The position numbers and the translations under genes are program-made. Positions 42,588-54,038 of a stretch of 64,000 bases of DNA are shown piece after piece (positions within the stretch are counted from its first letter, which is position 1; each line of letters begins with the position of its first letter). Location of the stretch: positions 5,844,559 through 5,908,558 of the forward strand of contig SDUX01000004.1 in the NCBI GenBank assembly GCA_008729055.1, in the 5' to 3' direction. The notes beneath the pieces were generated by a model. It saw only the letters and a list, made by a program, of their open reading frames with translations. It ran no database searches and was not told the origin of the DNA. The DNA comes from Pyropia haitanensis (Eukaryota > Rhodophyta > Bangiophyceae > Bangiales > Bangiaceae).

Positions 42588-44082
42588 ATGGTGGCCTTCG
42601 TCGGCGCGCCCGCGGCGCTGCCCCGCGCGCGCGCTGCCCGACCCGCCACCACCGCCCGGTCGGGGGTGGTGACGATGGGGGTTGCCCCGGTCAGCCGCCG
42701 TGGGATGCTGGGATTGGCCGCCGCAGCCGCCGCCGCCGCGGTGGTGCCGGCCTCGTGGGCTGACGAGGCGGCCGTCACCGAGGCGCCCAAGGTGGTCGAG
42801 GAGGCGACCTCGGCGGCCGCGTCTGCGGTCTCGTCTGCTGCGTCGGCGGTGGCGGAAGCTCCCGCAAAGGTGGCGGAGGCGGTGCCAGAGGCGCCCAAGA
42901 AGGCGGCGGAGGCGGTGGCGGAAGCGCCCAAGAAAGCGGCAGAGGCGGTGGCGGATGCGCCCGCCAAGGTGGCGGAGGCGGCGCCTGAGGCGCCCAAGAA
43001 GGTGGCGGAGGCGGTGGCAGAAGCGCCCAAGAAGGCGGCGGAGGCGGCGCCTGAGGCGCCTAAGAAGGCGGCGGAGGCGGTGGCAGAAGCGCCCAAGAAG
43101 GCGGCGGAGGCGGTGGCGGATGCGCCCGCCAAGGTGGCGGAGGCGGCGCCTGAGGCGCCCAAGAAGGTGGCGGAGGCGGTGGCAGAAGCGCCCAAGAAGG
43201 CGGCGGAGGCGGTGCCTGACGTGCCCAAGAAGGTGGCGGAGGCAGTGCCTGAGGTGCCCAAGAAGGCAGTGGAGACGGTGGCTGAAGCCCCCCAAAAGGC
43301 GGTGGAGACGGTGGCTGAAGCGCCCGCAAAGGCCGTGGAGGCGGTCAAGTCTGCGGCGCCCGCGCCGGCGCCAGCCCCGCCGGCGTTTGTCGCTACAGAC
43401 TTTTCCATTACTGGGGACTACACTACGGGTAGGTTGGTGGGTGGGGGAGGGGCGGGGATTGGGAGGGGCACGCATGTAGAGCGGTGTTCCAGGTGGTTGT
43501 TTACCCCCTGCTCGAGTGGGTTTGAGGCAGGCCTGGGGGCTTGCAGCGGCCGACGTTGGATGATCAACGCGTGCCGAATGGGTGCATGGAGGGAGGCTTG
43601 GCTGCTGTTGCCGAGCTGGGCAGTGGCACCGTTGTTTGCTCCTATACATGACCCTGTACGCATCGCGTTTTCTGACAGTGATTTGCTGTACTTTTGTGAC
43701 GCTTTGTCCCGCCTTGGGACGATGTTGCGGCGGCTGTTCTTTTGGCTGTGTCCTCCCTCTCCCTGCATTTCTCGACCCATCCCCAGACGCCAAGGTGATG
43801 CTGAACAACCTCAAGGCCGTGACTAGCCTGGCGCGCGGCACCCCCGGCATGGCGGATACGGTCAACAAGTCGCGCAAGCAGATGAATGACTTTGTTGCAC
43901 TGTACCGCCGCAACAGCAAGGTGAGCGGCTCGGCGTCCTTTTCCACCCTCTACACGGCCATCAACACCCTGTCGGGTCACTACGCGTCGTATGGGGCGGC
44001 CTACCCGGTGCCGGAGAAGCGGAAGAAGCGCCTGTCGCAGCAGTTCTCGGAGATTGAGAGGGCGCTTGCCCGCGGGCGCTAA
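42588..44082 (+). CDS. psb27: Psb27 photosystem II assembly protein with a repeat-rich lumenal extension
   Basis: Psb27 binds CP43 on the lumenal side during photosystem II assembly and repair. Exon 1 42588-43428 and exon 2 43787-44082 are joined in phase 1 (donor GTAGGT, acceptor CCCCAG) into 378 residues. The start is a plastid transit peptide (VAFVGAPAALPRARAARPAT), then a Tat thylakoid signal SRRGMLGLAAAAAAAAVVPA with likely cleavage after SWA. Residues 89-253 are fifteen 11-residue units of the type AEAPKKAAEAV, followed by a Pro/Ala linker. The Psb27 domain begins FSITGDYTTDAKVMLNNLKA and continues RKQMNDFVALYRRN, SFSTLYTAINTLSGHYASYG and VPEKRKKRLSQQFSEIERAL, ending GR. The domain is complete and close to family length; the repeat is extra. 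The ATG lies after a CT-rich leader. Confidence 0.9.
42852..43346 (+). repeat. 33-bp coding repeat, fifteen units, in psb27
   Basis: Units encode [AP][ED]APKKAAEAV-like peptides with no interruption. Units 4-6 and 9-11 are the same three-unit set, showing a five-unit (165-bp) higher-order duplication. The last three units diverge to AVETV/AVEAV. Confidence 0.95.
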
Positions 44083-44890
44083 GTGCGTCATCGTCGCGTA
44101 GTCATGGAGCGGGGGCGTCCACACTTGTAGTAGAACTGCTCTTCTTGCGATTCGGGGACGGCGCTGGCCAGGGGCGTGGGCTCCTTGGGCACGCTGTATC
44201 GCGCATCTGCAAGCTTGGGGGGCTTTGTGGGCGCCCGAGGGGAAGGGTGTAGTTCCCGTCCACCTATTCTTCAGCATCGAGCTGCCTGCCGACGTGGGCA
44301 GCGCGGAGCTGCAATATCTGCCGCAGTTCTTTCCGCCCACCTTGTTTTTTTCCAGTGCTCTGTACCGTGGCTTCTTGCGGCTGGAACGACAATAGACGGT
44401 ACTGCACAGATGGATTAAGGACACACGCTCGGTTTCTCTTCTGCTGACAAAGATGGGCGGGGGCAGGTGTCACACGCTCCGAGTGGTCCTCATGGGGATG
44501 AGCTTGGAGGAATAGTCTCCCTCACAACGGCAGTCCCACCCGCATGGGCGGGAAGCCATCCACACCGGGGATCTATCAGCAGGGGCGTCGCGCAACGCAC
44601 CAGCATCCGTAGACCCCTCCCTAATACGCAACGCAACGGCTACACGCCGACAACGCACACGCTCAATGCCGGCACCCGCACCCTCCCAACCTCCAGCATG
44701 AACAAGAAGAGAAGGAAAAAAAGAGCAACAGGACGCTGACCAGGCAGACCACCGCACAGCGGCCCGCCGCCCCGCGCACCTTGACACTGACCACCGGCAC
44801 CCACCCCGCCATGGCGTGGCGTGCCAGACCGCAAGCGACCCCCCCCGCTAGCCGTGTCTCGCTCTCCCTGCCCCCCCAACGGCAGGTGGG
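44083..44890. other. intergenic between convergent Psb27 and a hypothetical gene
   Basis: No gene recognised. If the hypothetical gene at 44891 continues through a GTGAGG donor, a second exon with a hydrophobic stretch (CAVVCLVSVLLLFF, minus strand near 44740) could lie here. Confidence 0.45.
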
Positions 44891-45878
44891 TCATAACGCC
44901 CTCCGCAGTGGGGGCGCTGCCACCAGCAGCGCCCCTAGTTCCCTCACCTCCACCACCTCTGCAGGCATGGCCAGGGGGTGGGTGCGCCCTACCGTGCCGC
45001 CCTCCCCTCCCGCGCCCGCGCCCGCAACCGCCGCCGACGTCACAGACGACGACGCCCCCCCCCCAAGGCCGCCCGCCCCATCTTCCTCCTCCTCGTCATC
45101 CACGTCCTCATCTTGGAGCACGCGCACTGCGTTAGGGAAGCGCCCGTCCGCCTCCGCATCGAGGGCCTCGAGCATGCTTGAGTCGTTCTCCACCTCCCCC
45201 ACCGCCACCGCGCCGCCCGCGTCGAGTTCCTCGGGGTCCGGGATGCCCTCCACCACCACCGACGCGAGCGCCGCCTTTCCAGGAGGAAAGAGCAGCAGCA
45301 AGCGCGCGGCGCTGATGGCGCCCCGGCGGGGGGGGCGCCCACCCCCACCCCCACCCCCACCCCCACCCCCGCCACCTCCACCTCCGCCACCCACACGTCC
45401 AAAACCGCCGCCAATGCCGCTGCCCGTCCGGTGACGGGAGGTGGTGGTTCCCCCCGACCGCAGCGTGCCGCCGCCACCGCCGCCGCCGCCGAAGCCGCCA
45501 CCACCGCCACCGCCACCACGGCGAGGGTTTCCCCGCGGCGCGCCACTGCCCCAGGAGGTGGCGGGAGTACCCCTGGTGGCAGCGGGATCCCGTCCCGCCC
45601 GCCCCAGTGGTGGCGGCGGCGACAGCGACGGCGTGCGCACCATTGGCGACGGCGGGGAGGGCGGTGGCAGGGACAGCACCCCCCCCCCCTCCTCCCCCCC
45701 TCCCCACAGTTCAACAGGGGGGAGCTCCACCGCCTCCACCGCCACCGCCATCACCGTGGCCACGTCCACGTCAGCGGCAACGTCTGCTACCACAGCGGGG
45801 ACGACGCCCCCACCACCGCCACCGCCGCCCCCACCACCACCGCCGCCGCCGCCGCCGCCGCCGCCACCGTTCCCACCG

Positions 45879-45915
<37 letters not shown>

Positions 45916-46159
45916 CATCACTCATCCCTTCGGCACCCAGGCCAACTCCCTCATCCCCTAGCGACAAGTCGAGCGACTCGACGGAGCTGGCGTCACTCCA
46001 GTCACCCCCCCCCGGCGCGCCCGCCTCCCCGTCGGCCACCGCCGCGGCGCGGCGCGCAAAACTTCGCGCCCGCCGCGCGACACGCCGGCGGACGCGGTCC
46101 AGGTCCGCCGCGACGCCGCCGCCCGCCGCACGGCGACAGGCGTGACGCGGCAGCGTCAT
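44891..46159 (-). CDS. hypothetical Gly/Pro-rich protein with acidic C-terminus
   Basis: Not recognised. From an ATG at 46159 the frame gives a 422-residue protein: a basic N-terminus LDRVRRRVARRARSFARRAA, an acidic-Ser stretch WSDASSVESLDLSLGDEG, long Gly tracts, GTTTSRHRTGSG, a more complex segment AARLLLLFPPGKAALASVVV and IPDPEELDAGGAV, then EALDAEADGRFPNAVRVLQD and an acidic run. The mixed, non-repetitive segments near the C-terminus read as real coding sequence. A GTGAGG donor-like site just before the stop leaves a spliced C-terminus possible. The frame is open for 320 further codons upstream of this ATG, but that part is Pro/Arg filler. It is divergent from eIF3b copy 1. Confidence 0.4.
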
Positions 46160-47391
46160 GGCGGGGAGCAGCGAGAGGGCGGCGAGGGGGTGTCGCGCAA
46201 GAGGGGCGCGGGGGTGGAAGAAAAAAATAAAACCAAAAAAATAGAAAACAATAGAGTGAGGCCCGGGGATATAGCACCGGGGCCCACGGTGAGGTGGCAG
46301 CGCCGCGGCGGCCTCACACCACGCACGCCACCCTAGCCCGCCGGCGGTGGTTGCGTTCAAGACGGGCGCAGCGGCAGCGGTAGCAACGACGGGACGCGGC
46401 AGCGGCCGCGGCCGCGACAGTCGCGGCGGTGGTGGAGGTGGCGGCGGTGGGGGAGGTGGCGGCGGCGGCGATGACGCACCCACCCCCCCAGGGCAGTGGC
46501 GAGGCCGCGACCCGCGGGGGGGGGGCGGCAGCCGACGGCAGCGACGCGACCGCCGCCACCGTGGCCCGGCACGGGGGCGGGAGGGGGGGGGCGGAGGGGG
46601 TAGGGAGCGGGTGGAGGTGATGGGAAAGCGGCGACGCGCCGCGTGCCAGTCCTCGCCACCGTCGCCGCGGCGGCCGCAGCGAGGAGGCGTCCGCGGTGGC
46701 CACGCGGCGCGCAACGGCACACCACGCCTCGAGTGGAGGGGGGGGGGGGGGCGTGGCGGGGGGAGGAGGGGAGGAGCGGGGTTCGGGGGGGGGAGGGGGT
46801 CGGCCAGCAGCGCACCGCTCGCGACGTGCACCACACACCCCCCCCGCGTGTGGGCGGCGGCGGCGGCAGCGGCGGAGGGGGGTTGCGTGGAAGTTTGGGG
46901 GGGCGAGGGGGGGCGTTGGCGAGAGGCGGCTGCACGGGGGGGGCGGAGAGCGGCGAGAGAGGTCGGGAGGTGGGGGGGGGTGCGCGCACCGTCCTGGTGA
47001 CGTTGCTGGGCGCAGCCGCCCAATCGGGGGAGTGGTGGTTGCTTTGGCCGGAAAGACAGGTGGGGGGCCACAAAATAGAATTCTCTAAGTCCGTCTGACT
47101 GGAGGTGGTGACATGGCACAACACGTCCGAACTATCGAATTCTCCAGCGAAACATACAGGTAACCAATTATTCGCTGTCTATTTCGGTCAACCCTGCTTT
47201 CGTTGCACAGGTATGAACACGAGTGTCCGTCTTTCTTCAAGTAGCACCCAATACCACAGGTATCTGTTCCATTCGACGTCCACGATCCCATGCATAGACG
47301 ACAGGGTGCAGCTTCGTTGCCACGTCCACGACCAGAGCAAACTATAGACGAAACCCCGCGCAGCGACAGGTTCGTCCCGGCGAGGTGCCCG
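46160..47391. other. divergent intergenic upstream of eIF3b copy 1
   Basis: GC-rich low complexity to about 47090, then a less GC-rich 300-base block (47090-47390) immediately before the palindrome arm. This block has no counterpart at the other end of the palindrome. It is the natural promoter candidate for eIF3b copy 1. Confidence 0.5.
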
Positions 47392-50300
47392 CACGGCCGC
47401 CACCATGACGGACGTGGAGGTGCCGTCCGCGGTGGATCTGGCGCCCGAGCTGGAAAGCTTCCGCCAGAATGCGCGGCACAACGCGACCTCGTCGGTGCTC
47501 GTCGTCGACGGGCTGCCCGTGGTGAGCGCGGAGAAGGCGGACAAGCTGCTCGCGGCGCTGTCCAAGATCTTTGCCAAGGTGGGCCAGCTGCGCTACCCGT
47601 CTGAGGATGGCGGCGGCGGTGGCGGCGGGGGTGGGCGGCCGCCGATTGTGATCCCGCGGGACGAGGCCGGCACGACGCTCGGCTTTGCGCTCGTCGAGTA
47701 CGTGGACGCGGAGCAGGCGGCGATCGCGGCGGTGGCGACGAACCGGTTCCAGTTTGGCCGGTCCAACACGTTTGCCGTGATGAACGCGGCGGACGTCCTC
47801 CGCATCTGCGCGGTGGCGGACACGTTCACGCCGCCGCCCGAGCCGCCGGTGGCGAACATCGTGGCGGAGAAGCGGATCAACCTCAAGGGGTGGCTGCTGG
47901 AGGGGCGCGGGCGCGACCAGTTTGCGGTGCGCCACGGGCTCGAGACGGACGTGATGTGGCACGACCCGGTGCTGCCGATTGAAAAGGTACGGGACGACGC
48001 GGGTGGGTGGGTGGGTGGGTGGGTGGGTGGGTAGGGTGGGGTGCGTGGGGCAGCGACTGCTGTGGGGGGTGGGTGGACGAGGGGCGGTGCGGGAAAGAGA
48101 CGCGTGGCTGGTGGGGACGAGTGGCCGGCCGTTGGACGGTGGGGGGACCGCCAGTTAGCGGGTGGTGGTGGCTGTGGTGCGACGGCGCGCCGGTGGGGGC
48201 GGCGGGGTGGGTGGGTGGGTGGGTGGTGGGGTGCGGTGGGTGTGGGTGCCGCTGTGCGCGCACGGCGGGCGGTGGCGGCTGGCGCCGGCGGCGTGCGGTG
48301 CACACGGTGGTGGGGTGCTGGCAGCGTGTCGGGCGGGGGGCGGGGGGGGGGACATGCCGGCCGGGGCGTGACGCAGCGAGTGGGCGTGGAGGAGCGTTCC
48401 TGCGAGGCAACACCGGTGGGTGGCGTGGGTGTCGGCGTGCGGCGCAGCTGGACGGGGTGGGGGGTGCGGTTGGGCGGTGGTGGTGTCTGGCGCCTCCCCC
48501 CCCCCCTGGACGTGTCGACCGGCCGTCGCGGCGAGTGGCGTCGCGCGCTGGCTGGGCCCGCAGCCGACGCGGTTGTGTGGGGGACGGCGAGGCAGGCACC
48601 CCACGGTGGCGGGGGGGGGTGTGGGTCACACTGGTCACCGTGCACCGGCGGGGCGCATGCGAGGCGTGTGGGTGGGACCGTGAACTGACGTGGCTGTTGG
48701 TGATGGTTGTGTTGTTGTGGTGGTTATGGTGGCGCGGTGGTTATGGGTGTGGTGGTGGTGGTGGTGGTGGTGGGCTGCTTGCCTGGTGGGTGACGGGGCG
48801 AATGGCGGTCATGGTGCGGGCGGGGGCGCGAACGTAGGACTATGGACGTGCCCACTGGACGGACTCGTACGTGGTGTGGTCGCCGCTGGGGTCGTACCTG
48901 ACGACGTTCCACCTGCAAGGGGTGGCCCTGTGGGGGGGCACCAAGTGGGAGAAGATTGTGCGGTTCGCGCACCCCAACGTGAAGCTGGTGGACTACTCGC
49001 CCAACGAAAAGTACCTGGTGACGTACAACGGGCTGGAGCCGGAGCGGGACGACCCGGCGGACCCCAAGGCGGTGATTGTGTGGGAGATTGCGACGGGGAT
49101 GAAGCTGCGGTCGTTTGTGGGGCCGCCCGTCATGCCGGACGAGCCGCTGCCGTGGCCGCTATTCCGGTGGTCGTACGACGATGGGTACGTGGCGCGGATG
49201 GGCAAGGACCTGATCTCGGTGTACGAGATGCCGAGCGTGGGGCTGCTGGACAAGAAGTCGATCAAAGTGCCGGGGGTGCGGGACTTTGCGTGGTCACCGA
49301 CGGACAACTACCTGGTGTACTGGACGCCCGAGCACGACGAGGCGCCTGCGCGGGTGTGCCTGATGGAGCTGCCGTCGCGGGAGGAGCTGCGGCAGAAGGC
49401 GCTGTACGCGGTGGCGGACATCAAGCTGCACTGGCAGCAGGAGGGGAACTTTTTGTGCTGCAAGATTGACCGGTTCACGAAGAGCCGCAAGGGGCAGTTT
49501 ACGAACTTTGAGCTGTTCCGGGTGAAGGCCAAGAACATCCCGATTGAGATTGTGGAGTACAAGGAGAAGGACGACGTGCAGGCGTTTGCGTGGGAGCCCA
49601 AGGGGGTGCGGTTCGCGGTGATCCACCGGGACACGCCTGGGAGCGGGAGCGTGTCGTTCTTTTCGATGGAGGGGAAGAGCGGGACGCTCAAGCCGCTGTT
49701 CACGGTGGAGGGGAAGACGTGCAACCAGCTGCACTGGTCGCCGCAAGGGAACTTTATCGTGCTCGCGACGCTGGCGGCGCAGGCGGGGGCGCTGGAGTTT
49801 TACAATGCGAATGACCAGGAGTTGCTGGGGACGGGCGAGCACTATATGTGCACGGACCTGGCGTGGGACCCGACGGGGCGGTTCCTGACATCGTCGGTGT
49901 CGTTTTGGCGGAACAAGATGGAGAACGGGTTCAGCATCTGGACGTTTAACGGGAAGGAGCTGACGCACGAGTCGCGGGACGAGCTGTACCAGTTTGTGTG
50001 GCGGCCACGGCCCAAGAGCCTGCTGGACGCGGCGGCGCAGAAGAAGGTGAAGAAGGAGCTGCGGTCGTACCGGGAGCGGTACGAGAAGGAGGATGACGAG
50101 CTGCGGGCGTCGCGGGCGAGCCGCAAGGCGGCTAGCCGCAAGGCGCTGCGGGACGCGTGGCAGGCGTACCTGGACGAGTGCGAGGCGCGGCGGGTGGAGG
50201 AGGCGGCGCAGCGGCGCGAGGCAAGAGGGGGCATTGAGTCGGACAATGAGGATGACTATGAGGTCATCCAGGAGGACGTGACGGACGTGATTGACATCCA

Positions 50301-50433
50301 ACAAGAGGTGGACACGTCACGGAAGATGCTGAACAGCGAAGACGAGCGGGACTAGAGGGAAGAAGGGCGCGCTTGCATGCTTTTGAGTAAGAAAGGGACT
50401 GGCGCTGTTTTTGTCCGCCAGCGTTTCATATGG
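47392..50433 (+). repeat. left arm of a 3,042-bp inverted repeat
   Basis: Base n matches the complement of base 101430 minus n. The arm begins at CACGGCCGCCACC just before the eIF3b ATG and ends 78 bases after its stop codon, at CATATGG. Differences from the right arm seen by eye are four substitutions in the intron (48100, 48133, 48234, 48325), two one-base homopolymer changes in the intron that cancel, and one substitution in the 3' flank (50410). None was found in exons. Confidence 0.93.
47405..50355 (+). CDS. EIF3B: eIF3b translation initiation factor subunit, copy 1, two exons
   Basis: eIF3b is a scaffold of the eIF3 complex on the 40S ribosome. Exon 1 47405-47986 encodes an acidic N-terminus and an RRM (SSVLVVDGLPVVSAEKADKL to TTLGFALVEYVDAEQAAIAA), then LPIEK. 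The 851-bp intron has donor GTACGG and acceptor AACGTAG. Exon 2 48838-50355 resumes DYGRAHWTDSYVVWSPLGSY and carries the WD-type beta-propeller (LVDYSPNEKYLVTYNG, RDFAWSPTDNYLVYWTP, QAFAWEPKGVRFAVIH, LHWSPQGNFIVLATL, DLAWDPTGRFLTSSVS) and the C-terminal helix region with YQFVWRPRPKSLLD, ending NSEDERD. The spliced protein is 699 residues, complete and slightly shorter than animal eIF3b. The intron opens with a GGGT run. The coding exons are the same as in copy 2. Confidence 0.95.
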
Positions 50434-50996
50434 GCGTCGACATCGCACTTCAGCGCGGCTACGTGATAGAGGACGTGTACCATAGCAGGAATATCACTCG
50501 CTGGCCTTTCATCCTCTGTGGTGAACAGAGTCAGCTCCATGTTGTCACACGCTCCGCTTGTGTCTGCTGCACTGCAGTTTCTGCTTGCGTGGCTGCCGCC
50601 GCGGTTGGTCTTGTTGCAGGCCACCCCGTAGCCGCCGCTCTCAGCGCGCACAAGGCGTGGCATGCGGTGACGCGAGGAGACGGGGTCTCGACTGGATGTC
50701 AAAAGCTAGGATTGAGGCGGCACCGGGAGGGGGATGCGACTGCGTGAGTGCCACTGGAGGGGACGATGAGGCCGCCTCTGGAAGGGAACAGCGTGGCCGC
50801 CTCGGAAGGGGACGGCGTGGGCGCCATCTACGACCGACATCATGCTCGCCGCGCGGCGACCTACGGAAAGATTGTGCTGATACACACCGGGCGTCCCAAG
50901 TTTGGTAACCAGAGCATGCCAGTAGAGCAAGTCGAAGCGGCACTCACAACTGAGCACCCCGCTGAACACGTACTGAGCTCTTGCATCAATACATGT
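50434..50996. other. 563-bp spacer (loop) of the eIF3b palindrome
   Basis: Unique sequence between the arms, less GC-rich than the arms, centred on 50715. No gene was recognised. Any 3' untranslated or polyadenylation signals that differ between the two eIF3b copies would lie here. Confidence 0.7.
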
Positions 50997-53900
50997 CCAT
51001 ATGAAACGCTGGCGGACAATAACAGCGCCAGTCCCTTTCTTACTCAAAAGCATGCAAGCGCGCCCTTCTTCCCTCTAGTCCCGCTCGTCTTCGCTGTTCA
51101 GCATCTTCCGTGACGTGTCCACCTCTTGTTGGATGTCAATCACGTCCGTCACGTCCTCCTGGATGACCTCATAGTCATCCTCATTGTCCGACTCAATGCC
51201 CCCTCTTGCCTCGCGCCGCTGCGCCGCCTCCTCCACCCGCCGCGCCTCGCACTCGTCCAGGTACGCCTGCCACGCGTCCCGCAGCGCCTTGCGGCTAGCC
51301 GCCTTGCGGCTCGCCCGCGACGCCCGCAGCTCGTCATCCTCCTTCTCGTACCGCTCCCGGTACGACCGCAGCTCCTTCTTCACCTTCTTCTGCGCCGCCG
51401 CGTCCAGCAGGCTCTTGGGCCGTGGCCGCCACACAAACTGGTACAGCTCGTCCCGCGACTCGTGCGTCAGCTCCTTCCCGTTAAACGTCCAGATGCTGAA
51501 CCCGTTCTCCATCTTGTTCCGCCAAAACGACACCGACGATGTCAGGAACCGCCCCGTCGGGTCCCACGCCAGGTCCGTGCACATATAGTGCTCGCCCGTC
51601 CCCAGCAACTCCTGGTCATTCGCATTGTAAAACTCCAGCGCCCCCGCCTGCGCCGCCAGCGTCGCGAGCACGATAAAGTTCCCTTGCGGCGACCAGTGCA
51701 GCTGGTTGCACGTCTTCCCCTCCACCGTGAACAGCGGCTTGAGCGTCCCGCTCTTCCCCTCCATCGAAAAGAACGACACGCTCCCGCTCCCAGGCGTGTC
51801 CCGGTGGATCACCGCGAACCGCACCCCCTTGGGCTCCCACGCAAACGCCTGCACGTCGTCCTTCTCCTTGTACTCCACAATCTCAATCGGGATGTTCTTG
51901 GCCTTCACCCGGAACAGCTCAAAGTTCGTAAACTGCCCCTTGCGGCTCTTCGTGAACCGGTCAATCTTGCAGCACAAAAAGTTCCCCTCCTGCTGCCAGT
52001 GCAGCTTGATGTCCGCCACCGCGTACAGCGCCTTCTGCCGCAGCTCCTCCCGCGACGGCAGCTCCATCAGGCACACCCGCGCAGGCGCCTCGTCGTGCTC
52101 GGGCGTCCAGTACACCAGGTAGTTGTCCGTCGGTGACCACGCAAAGTCCCGCACCCCCGGCACTTTGATCGACTTCTTGTCCAGCAGCCCCACGCTCGGC
52201 ATCTCGTACACCGAGATCAGGTCCTTGCCCATCCGCGCCACGTACCCATCGTCGTACGACCACCGGAATAGCGGCCACGGCAGCGGCTCGTCCGGCATGA
52301 CGGGCGGCCCCACAAACGACCGCAGCTTCATCCCCGTCGCAATCTCCCACACAATCACCGCCTTGGGGTCCGCCGGGTCGTCCCGCTCCGGCTCCAGCCC
52401 GTTGTACGTCACCAGGTACTTTTCGTTGGGCGAGTAGTCCACCAGCTTCACGTTGGGGTGCGCGAACCGCACAATCTTCTCCCACTTGGTGCCCCCCCAC
52501 AGGGCCACCCCTTGCAGGTGGAACGTCGTCAGGTACGACCCCAGCGGCGACCACACCACGTACGAGTCCGTCCAGTGGGCACGTCCATAGTCCTACGTTC
52601 GCGCCCCCGCCCGCACCATGACCGCCATTCGCCCCGTCACCCACCAGGCAAGCAGCCCACCACCACCACCACCACCACCACACCCATAACCACCGCGCCA
52701 CCATAACCACCACAACAACACAACCATCACCAACAGCCACGTCAGTTCACGGTCCCACCCACACGCCTCGCATGCGCCCCGCCGGTGCACGGTGACCAGT
52801 GTGACCCACACCCCCCCCCGCCACCGTGGGGTGCCTGCCTCGCCGTCCCCCACACAACCGCGTCGGCTGCGGGCCCAGCCAGCGCGCGACGCCACTCGCC
52901 GCGACGGCCGGTCGACACGTCCAGGGGGGGGGGGGAGGCGCCAGACACCACCACCGCCCAACCGCACCCCCCACCCCGTCCAGCTGCGCCGCACGCCGAC
53001 ACCCACGCCACCCACCGGTGTTGCCTCGCAGGAACGCTCCTCCACGCCCACTCGCTGCGTCACGCCCCGGCCGGCATGTCCCCCCCCCGCCCCCCGCCCG
53101 ACACACTGCCAGCACCCCACCACCGTGTGCACCGCACGCCGCCGGCGCCAGCCGCCACCGCCCGCCGTGCGCGCACAGCGGCACCCACACCCACCCCACC
53201 CCACCACCCACCCACCCACCCACCCCGCCGCCCCCACCGGCGCGCCGTCGCACCACAGCCACCACCACCCGCTAACTGGCGGTCCCCCCACCGTCCGACG
53301 GCCGGCCACTCGTCCCCACCAGCCACGCGCCTCTTTCCCGCACCGCCCCTCGTCCACCCACCCCCCACAGCAGTCGCTGCCCCACGCACCCCACCCTACC
53401 CACCCACCCACCCACCCACCCACCCACCCGCGTCGTCCCGTACCTTTTCAATCGGCAGCACCGGGTCGTGCCACATCACGTCCGTCTCGAGCCCGTGGCG
53501 CACCGCAAACTGGTCGCGCCCGCGCCCCTCCAGCAGCCACCCCTTGAGGTTGATCCGCTTCTCCGCCACGATGTTCGCCACCGGCGGCTCGGGCGGCGGC
53601 GTGAACGTGTCCGCCACCGCGCAGATGCGGAGGACGTCCGCCGCGTTCATCACGGCAAACGTGTTGGACCGGCCAAACTGGAACCGGTTCGTCGCCACCG
53701 CCGCGATCGCCGCCTGCTCCGCGTCCACGTACTCGACGAGCGCAAAGCCGAGCGTCGTGCCGGCCTCGTCCCGCGGGATCACAATCGGCGGCCGCCCACC
53801 CCCGCCGCCACCGCCGCCGCCATCCTCAGACGGGTAGCGCAGCTGGCCCACCTTGGCAAAGATCTTGGACAGCGCCGCGAGCAGCTTGTCCGCCTTCTCC

Positions 53901-54038
53901 GCGCTCACCACGGGCAGCCCGTCGACGACGAGCACCGACGAGGTCGCGTTGTGCCGCGCATTCTGGCGGAAGCTTTCCAGCTCGGGCGCCAGATCCACCG
54001 CGGACGGCACCTCCACGTCCGTCATGGTGGCGGCCGTG
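50997..54038 (-). repeat. right arm of the 3,042-bp inverted repeat
   Basis: Reverse complement of 47392-50433, same length. It ends at CGGCCGTG just beyond the copy 2 ATG; outside it the sequence is unrelated to that flanking the left arm. Confidence 0.93.
51075..54025 (-). CDS. EIF3B: eIF3b translation initiation factor subunit, copy 2, two exons
   Basis: Inverted copy of the gene at 47405. Exon 1 54025-53444 and exon 2 52592-51075 flank an 851-bp intron with the same GTACGG donor and AACGTAG acceptor. The encoded 699 residues are the same as in copy 1, and the alternative-frame translations of exon 2 are also the same, so exon 2 agrees at nucleotide level. The intron is present, so this is DNA-level duplication and not a retrocopy. 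The sequence upstream of the ATG is unrelated to copy 1 beyond 13 bases, so the two copies have different promoters, or one has none. It lies divergent from the GNB1L-like gene, 525 bp away. Confidence 0.92.

Noticed and set aside
51075..54025. eIF3b copy 2 as a retrocopy or pseudogene
   Set aside because: It keeps the intron with both splice sites and has an intact coding sequence, so it arose at DNA level and is not broken.
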